A stretch of 64,000 nucleotides of DNA from contig NZ_BMJP01000006.1 in the NCBI RefSeq assembly GCF_014643515.1, positions 61,870-125,869 on the forward strand, read 5' to 3'. This document shows positions 56,238 to 64,000 of the stretch, one piece after another. The translations under genes were made by a program, and so were the position numbers. The DNA comes from Sphingomonas prati (GTDB lineage: Bacteria > Pseudomonadota > Alphaproteobacteria > Sphingomonadales > Sphingomonadaceae). Under the pieces are notes generated by a model. That model was not told the DNA's origin. It saw nothing but the letters and a program-made list of their open reading frames with translations, and did no database searches. How positions within the stretch are numbered: position 1 is the stretch's first letter; each line of letters opens with the position of its first letter.

Positions 56238-57335
56238 CTAACCCCACAACCGATCAGAAACCCCCTCCAGATACCCCGCCGCCCGCTTCGCCGCCCCAGG
56301 ATCGTACAAAGCCTGCAACCGCCCCACATCCAGCCGCCGCGCCTCGGCGACAACCTCCCGCCACCGCGCATTCGACCCCGGCCAGTTCGGCAACGCCACC
56401 GCCGCGCCCACATCGCCCAACCGCTCCGACTTGCGCAGCTGCTCGTCGAAATAGCGCCACTCCGGCGCGCACAGATAAGGCCGCCCCACCCGCGCGATCT
56501 CGTGCACCGTGTTATCTCCGGCCGACGCGATCACCACGTCCGCCGCCGCCAGGTGATCGGTCACGTCCGGCACCCAGCCCAGCTCGCGCAGATTGCCGAA
56601 ATCGGTCTCGTGCCCCTCGCGGTGCACCGGCCCCAGCACCAGCCACAGCGTATCGGGCAATGCGCGCGCCGCCATCGTCAGCGGCGCATAGGGCGTCCCC
56701 GCCCCGCCCCCGCCGGTCAGCACCACGATGATGTCCTGTGTCGGGTCCAGCCCCAGCTTCGCCCGCGCCGCCGCCTTGTCCAACACCGGCGCCAGCGTCG
56801 TACACAGCCCACCCGTGTAGCAGGTCCGCGCCCGCGCCCAGGCCGGATAATCGTCCTGCTCGATCGCCGCGTCATAGGGCGCCAACATCCCGACACACGC
56901 CTGATACGCCCCCAGATGCCCCGGATCCATCCGGTCGCCATGCATCCGGACCGTCACCGCCGGGACGCTCGCGATCCGCGCAAGCAACCCCAGCTCCGCC
57001 GACACGTCGATCACGAACAAGGTCGGGTCCGCATCGTCCAGATGGTCGATGATTGTCCGCATCGTCCGCCGCGTCTTCTCGACCCCCAGCGGAACGCAGT
57101 GCATCACGTCCGGCGTCGCCTCCGCGAACAGCTCCGTCGTCGGCACCGGCGCCCCGATCATGTCGGGCAGTTCCACGATCTCGATCGGCCGGTCATACCC
57201 GTCGAACAGCGAAGGCTTCGCCGTCATCACCGTCACCCGCCGCGCCGGGCTCATCTCCGAAATGATCGCCCGCGCCCGGTTCGCATGCCCGCGCCCCTGA
57301 TGGTGAATGAAGAAACTGATCGGCCGCTCGGTCAA
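56238..57335 (-). CDS. MurG/GT28-like glycosyltransferase
   Basis: The product has 365 residues from a TTG start behind AGGGGAG. The N-terminus has Phe-Ile-His-His-Gln-Gly-Arg-Gly-His-Ala-Asn-Arg-Ala, the Gly/His entry of GT-B glycosyltransferases. The nucleotide-sugar half has Val-Leu-Thr-Gly-Gly-Gly-Gly-Ala-Gly and Ala-Ser-Ala-Gly-Asp-Asn-Thr-Val-His-Glu-Ile-Ala. It probably glycosylates an unknown acceptor. The longer frame to 57836 would pass through family B repeats. Confidence 0.82.
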   Translation of the reverse strand: MTERPISFFIHHQGRGHANRARAIISEMSPARRVTVMTAKPSLFDGYDRPIEIVELPDMIGAPVPTTELFAEATPDVMHCVPLGVEKTRRTMRTIIDHLDDADPTLFVIDVSAELGLLARIASVPAVTVRMHGDRMDPGHLGAYQACVGMLAPYDAAIEQDDYPAWARARTCYTGGLCTTLAPVLDKAAARAKLGLDPTQDIIVVLTGGGGAGTPYAPLTMAARALPDTLWLVLGPVHREGHETDFGNLRELGWVPDVTDHLAAADVVIASAGDNTVHEIARVGRPYLCAPEWRYFDEQLRKSERLGDVGAAVALPNWPGSNARWREVVAEARRLDVGRLQALYDPGAAKRAAGYLEGVSDRLWG

Positions 57336-57418
57336 GTCGTTGCGCTCCCCTGTGTCCCTCCACCTAACGCATCGCCGGGCCGGGGCGCCAGCGACATCCA
57401 AAGCCACTCCTGCACCCC

Positions 57419-57526
57419 CGTTCGGTTCGAGCCTGTCGAGAACACCCCAACCCCAAACCCAAACGCCGTTCAGTTCGAGCCTGTCGAGAACCCCGCGCAA
57501 AGTTCTCGACAGGCTCGAACCAAACG
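57419..57526. repeat. Three family B units
   Basis: Forward units 57419-57443 and 57467-57491, inverted unit 57501-57526, in the divergent promoter region of the glycosyltransferase and the 2OG oxygenase. Confidence 0.88.
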
Positions 57527-57605
57527 GGGTGGGGACGGAAGTGCATGCAGCAACAACAACCAAACCCCTTGCTCCACACCCCCGCGCCATGCTTCCAGCT
57601 TGGCG

Positions 57606-58211
57606 ATGACCACACGCAGCCTCTTCGCCACGCGCTTTTACGAAGGCGCCCTCGCCGACGACGCCCTCCTCGAGGACCTCGACCACAGCTGCCGCACGCT
57701 GGCGCAGGACGACCGCGCCGGGCGCGCCTGGTGCAAGGCGAAGGGCTATCCCGGCTACACCAGCTACGCCTCGCTCGACGATCTGCCGATGCGCGACCCC
57801 GCCTTCGCCGACCTGAAGCGCAAGCTCGACGCTCACGTCCAGCGCTTCGCCACCGAATCATTCATGGATCTCGGCGGGCGAAAGCTGAAACTCGACAGCC
57901 TCTGGGTCAACGTCCTGAAACCCGCCGGCATGCACAGCGGCCACCTCCATCCGGGCAGCGTCGTGTCCGGCACGGTCTACATCGCCGTCCCGCCCGGCGC
58001 CGGCCCGCTCAAGCTGGAGGACCCCCGCCTTCCCATGATGATGGCCGCCCCGCAACGCACCGACGCCGCCCCCGGAGACAGCCAGACCTTCGTCTACGCC
58101 CACCCCGCCCCCGGCAGCATCTTCCTCTGGGAAAGCTGGCTCCGCCACGAAGTGGCCCCCGGCACCGCCAAGTCCGAACGGATCAGCGTGAGCTTCAACT
58201 ACCGGCGTTGA
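57606..58211 (+). CDS. Putative 2OG-Fe(II) oxygenase
   Basis: The product has 201 residues and resembles the TIGR02466-like oxygenase family. Trp-Val-Asn-Val-Leu-Lys-Pro-Ala-Gly-Met-His-Ser-Gly-His-Leu-His-Pro-Gly-Ser near 101-119 contains the first Fe ligands, and Ser-Gly-Thr-Val-Tyr-Ile follows. A distal His (Leu-Arg-His-Glu-Val) and Arg (Ser-Glu-Arg-Ile-Ser-Val-Ser-Phe) complete the pattern. Substrate unknown. Confidence 0.83.
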   Translation: MTTRSLFATRFYEGALADDALLEDLDHSCRTLAQDDRAGRAWCKAKGYPGYTSYASLDDLPMRDPAFADLKRKLDAHVQRFATESFMDLGGRKLKLDSLWVNVLKPAGMHSGHLHPGSVVSGTVYIAVPPGAGPLKLEDPRLPMMMAAPQRTDAAPGDSQTFVYAHPAPGSIFLWESWLRHEVAPGTAKSERISVSFNYRR

Positions 58212-58228
58212 TGCTCAACCTCAGAACA

Positions 58229-58295
58229 GTTCCCCGGCGAAGGCCGGGGCCTAGGTGAAACGCTTCCACCAAGGCCCCGGCCTTCGCCGGGGAAC
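58229..58295. repeat. Inverted repeat, family C
   Basis: GTTCCCCGGCGAAGGCCGGG mirrored by CCCGGCCTTCGCCGGGGAAC; 67 bases. Confidence 0.9.
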
Positions 58296-58451
58296 AGAAC
58301 CTAATTACAAAACACCGTCCATCCCGAGCGAAGTCGAGGGACCCTTCGAGCGAAGCCGAGAAGCCAACAGCTTCCCGCGAGATGCCTCCGGGGACTTACC
58401 AAGTCCTCGCAGGGATCAGACTAAATTCAGAGGCGGAAATGCTACATAAAT

Positions 58452-58513
58452 CCGTTCGGTTCGAGCCTGTCGAGAACCCTGCGCGGAGTTCTCGACAGGC
58501 TCGAACCAAACGG
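58452..58513. repeat. Facing pair of family B units
   Basis: CCGTTCGGTTCGAGCCTGTC ... with its inverse ending AACCAAACGG, separated by a short CG-rich loop. A lone half lies at 58945-58970. Confidence 0.88.
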
Positions 58514-58560
58514 ACCTGAGTTGGGGAAGTCGCGGAAACCAGCCCGCAGCCCCACAAATC

Positions 58561-58842
58561 CTACTGAAAATTGTCCGAATAAGCCTGCAGCTTCAGCTTC
58601 CGTGGCTGCATCGGAATGATCGTCGTCTCCAACCCGTTCCGCGCCGCATAAGCCTGAGCCGCCTCCAGCGTCGGAAAGGTCAAACTGATCTGCCCATTGG
58701 TATCGCCCGACCCGGCCCAGCCGGTCAACGGATCCGGCACCTTGCGCTCGGCCGGCTCATGTTCCAGCACCCACTGCCCGGTCCGCGCCAGGCCCGAAGA
58801 CATGGCGCTCTTCGCCCGCTGATAGATCCGCGCCTTGCCCAT
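58561..58842 (-). CDS. NDUFS4-like (ETC complex I subunit) protein
   Basis: The product has 93 residues with Ala-Arg-Ile-Tyr-Gln-Arg near the start, Trp-Val-Leu-Glu-His-Glu-Pro, Pro-Leu-Thr-Gly-Trp-Ala-Gly-Ser-Gly-Asp-Thr and a C-terminal Leu-Gln-Ala-Tyr-Ser-Asp-Asn-Phe. This is the ETC_C1_NDUFS4 pattern, an accessory subunit of complex I in alphaproteobacteria and mitochondria. It is probably peripheral, on the cytoplasmic side. Confidence 0.9.
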   Translation of the reverse strand: MGKARIYQRAKSAMSSGLARTGQWVLEHEPAERKVPDPLTGWAGSGDTNGQISLTFPTLEAAQAYAARNGLETTIIPMQPRKLKLQAYSDNFQ

Positions 58843-58999
58843 GGTCCGTCCATTCGCCTCTTAGTCCCGAAAGCCATGCCCCGCCCGACGTTTCCCCGTC
58901 AAGGCCGCAGGCGAGTCGGCAAAACAGGTTAGCCTTCTCCCACCCCGTTCAGTTCGAGCCTGTCGAGAACTCCGCGCAACCCCGACCACAAACCCACCC

Positions 59000-61462
59000 T
59001 CACCGCCGCGCATCCGCCCGCTTCGTCCGCAAAGTCGGATCCGCCCCAGCCGGATCCTCCGGCCACGGATGCCGCGGATACCGCCCGCGCATCTCGCGCG
59101 CCACCGCGACCCAGCTTCCCGCCCAGAACCCCGGCAGGTCCCGCGTGGTCTGGATCGGCCGCCCCGCCGGCGACGTCAGCCGCAGCACCAGCGGCACCCC
59201 CGCCGCCACCGGATGCACCGCCAGCCCGTACAAGGCCTGCACCCGCACCGTCACCGCCGGGCCACCGTCCGCGCCATAGTCGATCGCATGAGAACTCCCC
59301 GCCGGCGACCGGAACGCCGCCGGCGCCACCCGGTCCAGCAACTGCGTCCCCGCCCACCCCAGCATCGCCGACAAGGCCTGCTCCACCGTACCCGCGGCCA
59401 ACGCATCCAAGCGCCGCTTGCCCATGAGCAACCCCGGCAACCACTCGTCCAACGACACAAGCAACGCCGCATCATCGACCGCGGGCAACTCCAACGCCCC
59501 GCCCGCACGCGCATACGCCACCCGCGCCTGCAACGCCCGCGCGCCCTCGCTCCACGGCAGCAGGTCCAGCCCATGCGCCCGCACCCCCTCCAGCAACGCC
59601 GCCGCCACCGCCTCCGGATCGCGCGCCTCGTCCGGCCCGGACGTCAGCCGGATCGCCCCCAGCCGCCGCTCGCGCAACGCCGCCACGCCGCCCGTCGCCG
59701 GATCGAACGTCACCGTCCGGCGCGTCTCGATCCGCTCGCCGAACAGCGTCTCCACCATCTCCCGATCGATCGCTGCCGCGGACAGGATGCGCGCCCCCGC
59801 CGCAACCCCCTGCACCTCGCCCACCGCCAGCCACTCCGCCTGCGCCAACGGAGACATCGGATCCAGCCGAAACCCCCGCCCGCCGACCGAAGCCCACTCC
59901 GCCCCATCCGCCCCCCGCCGCCGCGCGACGCGGTCCGGAAACGCCAAGGCGAGACACGCGCCGACAACGTCCGCGGCGTCGTCCGAATTGCCAGCACCCC
60001 GAGCCCCACCAACCGCCCCGGCCCACCGCCGCGCCAACCCGCGCGCCGCCTCCGCCCGACCACCCCGCTCCCCGCGCCAGCGCCGCACCCGCGCCGCCAC
60101 ATCGACATCCGCGCCGCCAAGCCCCCGCTCGCCGAGCAACACCGCCACCTCCGCCGCCACGGGAGCCCACCCGCGCCCAGCCGCCACCACCAGCATATGC
60201 GCCAGCCGCGGCGGCAGCGGCAGCTTCGCGATCGCGCGCCCATGATCCGTCGCCCGCCCGTCCGCACCGACCGCGCCCAGCCCGCGCAGCCGTCCGCGCG
60301 CCTCCGCCACCGCAGCCACCGGCGGCGCATCCAGCCAGCGCAACCGCGCCGGCTCCAGCTCGCCCCACAACGCGCAATCGAGCACCAAAGCGGACAAATC
60401 CGCCTCCAAAATCTCCGGCGGATCGAACCGCGGCAGCCCGCCCGTCGCCGCCGTCTCCCACAACCGGTACGCCACGCCCGGCCCCTGCCGCGCCGCACGC
60501 CCCGCGCGCTGCGTCGCCGCCGCCTGGCTCACCCGCTCGGTCGACAGCCGCGTCATCCCCGCCGCCCGGTCGTAGCGCGGCCGGCGCGCGAGCCCGCTGT
60601 CCACCACGATCCGGATCCCGTCGAGCGTCAGGCTCGTTTCGGCAATCGCCGTCGCCAGCACCACCTTGCGCACCCCCGCCGCCGCCGGGCCGATCGCCGC
60701 CCGCTGCTCCCCCGCATCCAGCGTCCCGTGCAGCTTGTAGACAACCACGTCCGCCGGCAGCCGCACCAGCCGCTCCGCCGTCCGCTCGATCTCCGCCACC
60801 CCCGGCAGGAACGCCAGCACGCCGCCCTCGCTCTCGGCCAGCGCATCGCGGATCACCCCCGCCACCGCATCCTCGACGCGCAACGCCGCATCCCGCCCGA
60901 CATGGCGCAGCGTCAACGGCCAGTTCCGCCCCGCACTCTCGATCACCGGCGCGTCGCCCATCATCGCGGAAAACCGCGCCCCGTCCAGCGTCGCCGACAT
61001 CGCCACCAGCCGCAGGTCCGGCCGCAGCGCCCCCTGCACGTCCAGCGCCAGCGCCAGCCCGAAATCGCTGTCCAGATTGCGCTCGTGCACCTCGTCGAAC
61101 AGCACGGCCGACACCCCCGCCAGCTCCGGATCGGCCAGGATCCGGTTGCGAAAGATCCCCTCGGTCAGCACCGTCACCCGCGTGGCGGCGGACCGCTTGC
61201 TGTCCATCCGCGTCGCGTAACCGATCGTCTGCCCCACCGGCTCACCCGCCAGCATCGCCATCCGCTCCGCCGCCGCCCGCGCAGCCAGCCGCCGCGGGGA
61301 CAGCAGCAGGATCTCACCCCCGCACCAGTCCTCGCCCAGCAACGCCGGCGCCACCGCGGTCGTCTTGCCCGCCCCCGGCGGCGCCACCAGCACCAGCGAA
61401 GGCCCCGCTCGCAACGCGGACAGGATATCGGGCAGCACGGCATGGATCGGCAGGTCACTCAT
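59000..61462 (-). CDS. hrpB: ATP-dependent helicase HrpB
   Basis: DEAH-box-like RNA helicase of 820 residues. Walker A is Ala-Pro-Pro-Gly-Ala-Gly-Lys-Thr near 27-34. Leu-Phe-Asp-Glu-Val-His-Glu-Arg, Met-Ser-Ala-Thr-Leu-Asp and Gln-Arg-Ala-Gly-Arg-Ala-Ala-Arg are the other core motifs. The HrpB C-terminal region (Leu-Ser-Ala-Met-Leu-Gly-Trp and Pro-Ala-Gly-Arg-Pro-Ile-Gln-Thr-Thr-Arg-Asp-Leu-Pro-Gly-Phe-Trp) is complete. Cellular role in most bacteria is poorly known. The start at Met-Ser-Asp-Leu is chosen from the family. Confidence 0.96.
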   Translation of the reverse strand: MSDLPIHAVLPDILSALRAGPSLVLVAPPGAGKTTAVAPALLGEDWCGGEILLLSPRRLAARAAAERMAMLAGEPVGQTIGYATRMDSKRSAATRVTVLTEGIFRNRILADPELAGVSAVLFDEVHERNLDSDFGLALALDVQGALRPDLRLVAMSATLDGARFSAMMGDAPVIESAGRNWPLTLRHVGRDAALRVEDAVAGVIRDALAESEGGVLAFLPGVAEIERTAERLVRLPADVVVYKLHGTLDAGEQRAAIGPAAAGVRKVVLATAIAETSLTLDGIRIVVDSGLARRPRYDRAAGMTRLSTERVSQAAATQRAGRAARQGPGVAYRLWETAATGGLPRFDPPEILEADLSALVLDCALWGELEPARLRWLDAPPVAAVAEARGRLRGLGAVGADGRATDHGRAIAKLPLPPRLAHMLVVAAGRGWAPVAAEVAVLLGERGLGGADVDVAARVRRWRGERGGRAEAARGLARRWAGAVGGARGAGNSDDAADVVGACLALAFPDRVARRRGADGAEWASVGGRGFRLDPMSPLAQAEWLAVGEVQGVAAGARILSAAAIDREMVETLFGERIETRRTVTFDPATGGVAALRERRLGAIRLTSGPDEARDPEAVAAALLEGVRAHGLDLLPWSEGARALQARVAYARAGGALELPAVDDAALLVSLDEWLPGLLMGKRRLDALAAGTVEQALSAMLGWAGTQLLDRVAPAAFRSPAGSSHAIDYGADGGPAVTVRVQALYGLAVHPVAAGVPLVLRLTSPAGRPIQTTRDLPGFWAGSWVAVAREMRGRYPRHPWPEDPAGADPTLRTKRADARR

Positions 61463-61533
61463 CCCCCGACCATAGCCACCACGCGCCCGCGCCGCCAATT
61501 GCACCGGCCCCGCCCGCTGCGTATCTCGCGGTC

Positions 61534-61959
61534 ATGACCCACCGCATCGTCACCCCCGACACCCCGACCGACGCAGACCGCGACGCGATCCTCGCTCCCC
61601 TGCGCGCCTACAACGCCGCGCACGCGCCAGCCACGCAGCACCTTCCGGTCGCTCTCGTCGTCACGGACGAGCAGGGCGAGACCATCGGCGGCCTCTGGGG
61701 CAAGACCGGCTACGACTGGCTGTTCGTCGAATATCTCGTCGTCCCCGACGCACTCCGCGGCCAGGGCGTGGGCACGGAACTGATGCAACAGGCCGAAGCG
61801 ATCGCCCGCGACCGCGGCTGCATCGGCGTCTGGCTCGACACGTTCGATTTCCAGGCGCGCGGTTTCTACGAGAAGCTCGGCTACACCGTCTTCGGCACGA
61901 TCGCCGACCATCCGATCGGCGGCGCGCGCCACTTCCTCATGAAGCGGCTAAGCGATTGA
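61534..61959 (+). CDS. GNAT family N-acetyltransferase
   Basis: The product has 141 residues. Val-Val-Pro-Asp-Ala-Leu-Arg-Gly-Gln-Gly-Val-Gly-Thr-Glu-Leu near 69-83 is the acetyl-CoA loop, followed by Phe-Tyr-Glu-Lys-Leu-Gly-Tyr. Acceptor unknown. It diverges from hrpB. Confidence 0.92.
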   Translation: MTHRIVTPDTPTDADRDAILAPLRAYNAAHAPATQHLPVALVVTDEQGETIGGLWGKTGYDWLFVEYLVVPDALRGQGVGTELMQQAEAIARDRGCIGVWLDTFDFQARGFYEKLGYTVFGTIADHPIGGARHFLMKRLSD

Positions 61960-62014
61960 TCCGACCGCAAGACAGCCATCGCCGCCGCCCCGCCGACCTG
62001 CTATAGCTGACAGC

Positions 62015-62422
62015 GTGACCAGTACAGCCATCCCGCACAGCTTTCCCATCGGCATCGATCCCGCCGACATCGATTTCATGGGGCATGTCAACAATGCCAG
62101 TTACCTGAAATGGGTGCAGGCTGCCGTGATCAGCCACTGGCAACGCCTCGCCCCCGCCGATGCCGTCGCCAGTCACCTCTGGGTCGCGCTGAAGCACGAG
62201 ATCACCTACCGCAAACCCGCCTTCCTCGATGACGAGGTGATCGCCACCGTCCTCCTCGAAAAGGTCCAGGGCGCGCGCGCCTTCTACGAAACGATCATCC
62301 GCCGCGGCGAGGATGTGCTGGCCGAGGTCCGCTCCAGCTGGTGCTGCCTCGACGCAGAAACGCTCCGCCCCGCGCGCCTGACCGACAGCGTTATCGAACA
62401 TTTCTACCCGCCACGCGACTGA
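62015..62422 (+). CDS. Hotdog-fold acyl-CoA thioesterase
   Basis: The product has 135 residues from a GTG start. Asp-Ile-Asp-Phe-Met-Gly-His-Val-Asn-Asn-Ala-Ser-Tyr near 19-31 is the 4HBT (YbgC/FadM) active-site motif with the catalytic Asp. It probably hydrolyses acyl-CoA thioesters. It lies 55 bases after the GNAT gene and may share its transcript. Confidence 0.9.
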   Translation: MTSTAIPHSFPIGIDPADIDFMGHVNNASYLKWVQAAVISHWQRLAPADAVASHLWVALKHEITYRKPAFLDDEVIATVLLEKVQGARAFYETIIRRGEDVLAEVRSSWCCLDAETLRPARLTDSVIEHFYPPRD

Positions 62423-62499
62423 TCGCGCGGCGCGGGGATGTCGCGATGCCCGGCCCCGACCGCCTGCCGTCGAACGGCTCGCGGTCGCTGGAGGCAGAA

Positions 62500-63540
62500 T
62501 CACCCCAACGCTTCTTCAGGCTCAATGCTGCGCAGCACCCCGTCCAAGCAATCGTTCGAACTCGAACTAGCCGGCTGGACGATATCTTTGGTCTCCTCCA
62601 TCCGCACCCCGCCCGGCGGGTGCAACGCCTGCGTCGCCGCGCCGAGCACCGCCATCCGCGCACGGATGCTGGCCGACAGGAACGGCGACGCATTCGCCAG
62701 GAAGCGTCGCGGTGTCGTGCCCAGGAACGCATTCGCATCGCGCAGATAATGCGACATGTCGAAATAGCTCGGGTCCAGCCGTCGACTGTCGGCGATGTCC
62801 CCGCTTGCGAACAGCCGGACGAACGACCGCAGGAACCGCGCCCGGCGCAGCAGCAGCTTCGGCGGCATCCCAAAATAGCTCCGTGACAAGCGGCGCAGCT
62901 GCGCCTCGGGGACCGCCATCTCCCGGGCGATCTGCGCGACGTCAATCTCGCGGTCCGTCGTCGCCAGCGCGGTCAGCCGCGTGATCAGCGGCATATGCCC
63001 GCCCTTCGCCCCGTTCGGCATAGGCCGCAGCAGCGTCGGCAACTGCGCATCAAGCAACGGCTTCACCCCGCGATCGTCCGGCAACGCCGCGATCTGCCGG
63101 GCCAGCGCCTCCACCGCCGTGGGGTTCAGCACCGTATCGGCGGGCACGATCCGGTTATGCACGCGGATCGCGGGCGTCTCCGTCATCCGCGCCCATCCGG
63201 TCGCGCTGATCCCGATCCCCACCATCGTCCCGCCGCGCGTCGTAACGTGCAGCGCGCGCGTTGTCGGGCCGATCAGGGCGATCTTGGGTAGTGGATCGAA
63301 CAGGTGGTTGCCGATCTTCGCGGTCACCCGCCCCGCCTCGACGAAGATGCACAGCATCACCGGTGCCGGTAGGAAGCAGTCGGACAGCGCGTCCTGACTG
63401 TCGGCATGATAGACTGTGTAGCCGGTGATGCAGTCCGCCAGCGTCTCCGCCGGGCGATCATACCGCATCGCCATTCCCGCTGGCATTGCAAACGCCGCGT
63501 CGGCGACCCCCGCCGCCGCGGTCCCTCCCAATACCCGCAT
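62500..63540 (-). CDS. AraC-family transcriptional regulator
   Basis: The product has 346 residues. The N-terminal 200 residues form a sensor-like domain. The C-terminal region has two helix-turn-helix units (Asp-Val-Ala-Gln-Ile-Ala-Arg-Glu-Met-Ala-Val-Pro-Glu-Ala-Gln-Leu-Arg-Arg-Leu near 215-233, and Tyr-Phe-Asp-Met-Ser-His-Tyr...Phe-Leu-Gly-Thr-Thr-Pro-Arg-Arg-Phe). Targets unknown. Inverted repeats upstream may be its operator. Confidence 0.92.
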   Translation of the reverse strand: MRVLGGTAAAGVADAAFAMPAGMAMRYDRPAETLADCITGYTVYHADSQDALSDCFLPAPVMLCIFVEAGRVTAKIGNHLFDPLPKIALIGPTTRALHVTTRGGTMVGIGISATGWARMTETPAIRVHNRIVPADTVLNPTAVEALARQIAALPDDRGVKPLLDAQLPTLLRPMPNGAKGGHMPLITRLTALATTDREIDVAQIAREMAVPEAQLRRLSRSYFGMPPKLLLRRARFLRSFVRLFASGDIADSRRLDPSYFDMSHYLRDANAFLGTTPRRFLANASPFLSASIRARMAVLGAATQALHPPGGVRMEETKDIVQPASSSSNDCLDGVLRSIEPEEALG

Positions 63541-63624
63541 AATCTGAAGCCGACCCCTGCTCGCCTCTCAAGAAAACTGATAACTGACTTAAATGTATGC
63601 CGCCAGCATCGTCATGCCGCGGAT

Positions 63625-63652
63625 TGTGTCATTTTTGACATAGAACGACACA
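63625..63652 (-). promoter_or_regulatory. Inverted-repeat operator candidate upstream of the AraC gene
   Basis: TGTCA-tttt-TGACA (63627-63640) lies inside a wider pair TGTGTC (63625-63630) / GACACA (63647-63652). The region is AT-rich and sits about 85-110 bases before the regulator start. It may be an autoregulatory site. Confidence 0.45.
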
Positions 63653-63708
63653 AAAACGCTTGAAATCAGTGCGGTTCTTGCGCCCGCTCGGGTCCGCTGC
63701 CTGCCGTA

Positions 63709-63775
63709 GTTCCCCAGTGCAGGCCGAGGCCTGGGTGAAACGGCCGCGTCCAGACCCTGGCCTCCGCCGGCGAAC
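63709..63775. repeat. Degenerate family C repeat
   Basis: GTTCCCCAGTGCAGGCCGAG ... CCTCCGCCGGCGAAC, the most diverged of the five copies. Confidence 0.75.
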
Positions 63776-63790
63776 GTAAGAGGGATGCTC

Positions 63791-64000
63791 TTAGTAAGCC
63801 CGCGAAATGGCGAACTCGACAGCCTCGACCAGCGCCGCCCGCGCCGGACCGCTCCCGATGCCCGACAGCGCATCGATCGCCCGCTGCCCATAATGCCGCG
63901 CCCGCGCCACCGTGTCGGCAATCGCGTTCGTGTCGTGCAGCAACGTCGTGGCGTGCGACAGGTCCGCATCGGACACCCGCCGTCCCTCCATCGCATCGCG
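63791..64000 (-). CDS. Polyprenyl diphosphate synthase, C-terminal end (runs past window)
   Basis: Seventy codons up to the stop are visible, starting Arg-Asp-Ala-Met-Glu-Gly-Arg-Arg. The pattern Asp-Ala-Asp-Leu-Ser-His-Ala, Asp-Thr-Val-Ala-Arg-Ala-Arg-His-Tyr-Gly and the ending Ala-Val-Glu-Phe-Ala-Ile-Ser-Arg-Ala-Tyr match the C-terminus of IspB-type octaprenyl/decaprenyl diphosphate synthases (ubiquinone side chain). The catalytic DDxxD motifs would lie outside the window. Confidence 0.8.
   Translation of the reverse strand, partial: RDAMEGRRVSDADLSHATTLLHDTNAIADTVARARHYGQRAIDALSGIGSGPARAALVEAVEFAISRAY

Larger units (their letters stand above)
58212..58560. other. 350-base gap with repeats of families C, D and B
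   Basis: C at 58229-58295, D at 58317-58368, B pair at 58452-58513. Nothing else is recognised. Confidence 0.65.

Noticed and set aside
59069..61537. 822-codon plus-strand frame opposite hrpB
   Set aside because: Arg/Pro-rich shadow of hrpB.

Overview
This is high-GC DNA from an alphaproteobacterial chromosome, almost certainly a Sphingomonas-type sphingomonad. The gene order supports this: dnaKJ, hrcA-grpE, rph-rdgB-hemW, rsmI-yraN-gshB, a split atpHAGDC operon, and dnaA-rpsT-mutM-uvrC. The intergenic spaces are packed with several families of short palindromic repeats. Nearly all genes are core genes on both strands. I saw no rRNA, tRNA, prophage, CRISPR array or transposase gene.

Layout. 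1-5.1 kb: the end of an APC-type permease, a proline-rich anchored protein, a Tat-exported PhoX-type phosphatase and a Tat-exported short-chain dehydrogenase. 5.3-13.3 kb: purB, a 27-residue membrane peptide gene with its own terminator, dnaJ and dnaK (heat-shock-type promoter), a PCuAC copper chaperone, an HExxH protein, and two small genes behind Fur-box-like sites. 13.5-26.3 kb: grpE-hrcA, a glycosyltransferase, rph-rdgB-hemW, a lipoprotein PBP activator, rsmI, an inserted lipoprotein gene, yraN, gshB, a DedA protein, a XerC/D-type recombinase and a SnoaL-like protein. 26.4-34 kb: a fructose-6-phosphate aldolase/transaldolase-like enzyme, a DUF4197 lipoprotein, priA, an iron-sulfur photolyase and a secreted HExxH/TPR protein. 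34-39 kb: atpHAGDC. 39.3-49.8 kb: a GNAT acetyltransferase, an orphan cpaF, a periplasmic methyltransferase-like protein, secB, murJ, an inserted segment, trpS and a DUF4136 lipoprotein. 50-64 kb: a TonB-domain protein, dnaA, rpsT, mutM, uvrC, a glycosyltransferase, a 2OG oxygenase, an NDUFS4-like protein, hrpB, a GNAT protein, a thioesterase, an AraC regulator and the end of a polyprenyl synthetase.

The most interesting material is non-coding. At least six repeat families occur. One CT/GA-rich palindrome family forms roughly 115-200 bp paired elements with a semi-conserved centre. In three of them the tip of one palindrome is replaced, at the same position, by a Y-shaped (three-way junction) structure. 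Its stems are almost perfectly base-paired but differ in sequence between copies, which is compensatory variation. The same repeat family also supplies the apparent ribosome-binding site of hemW and the 5' end of the recombinase gene. Other points worth following are a second, about 91% identical copy of the murJ tail closing an insertion between murJ and trpS, Fur-like boxes in front of two uncharacterised small genes, and an SDR with Arg in place of the catalytic Lys.
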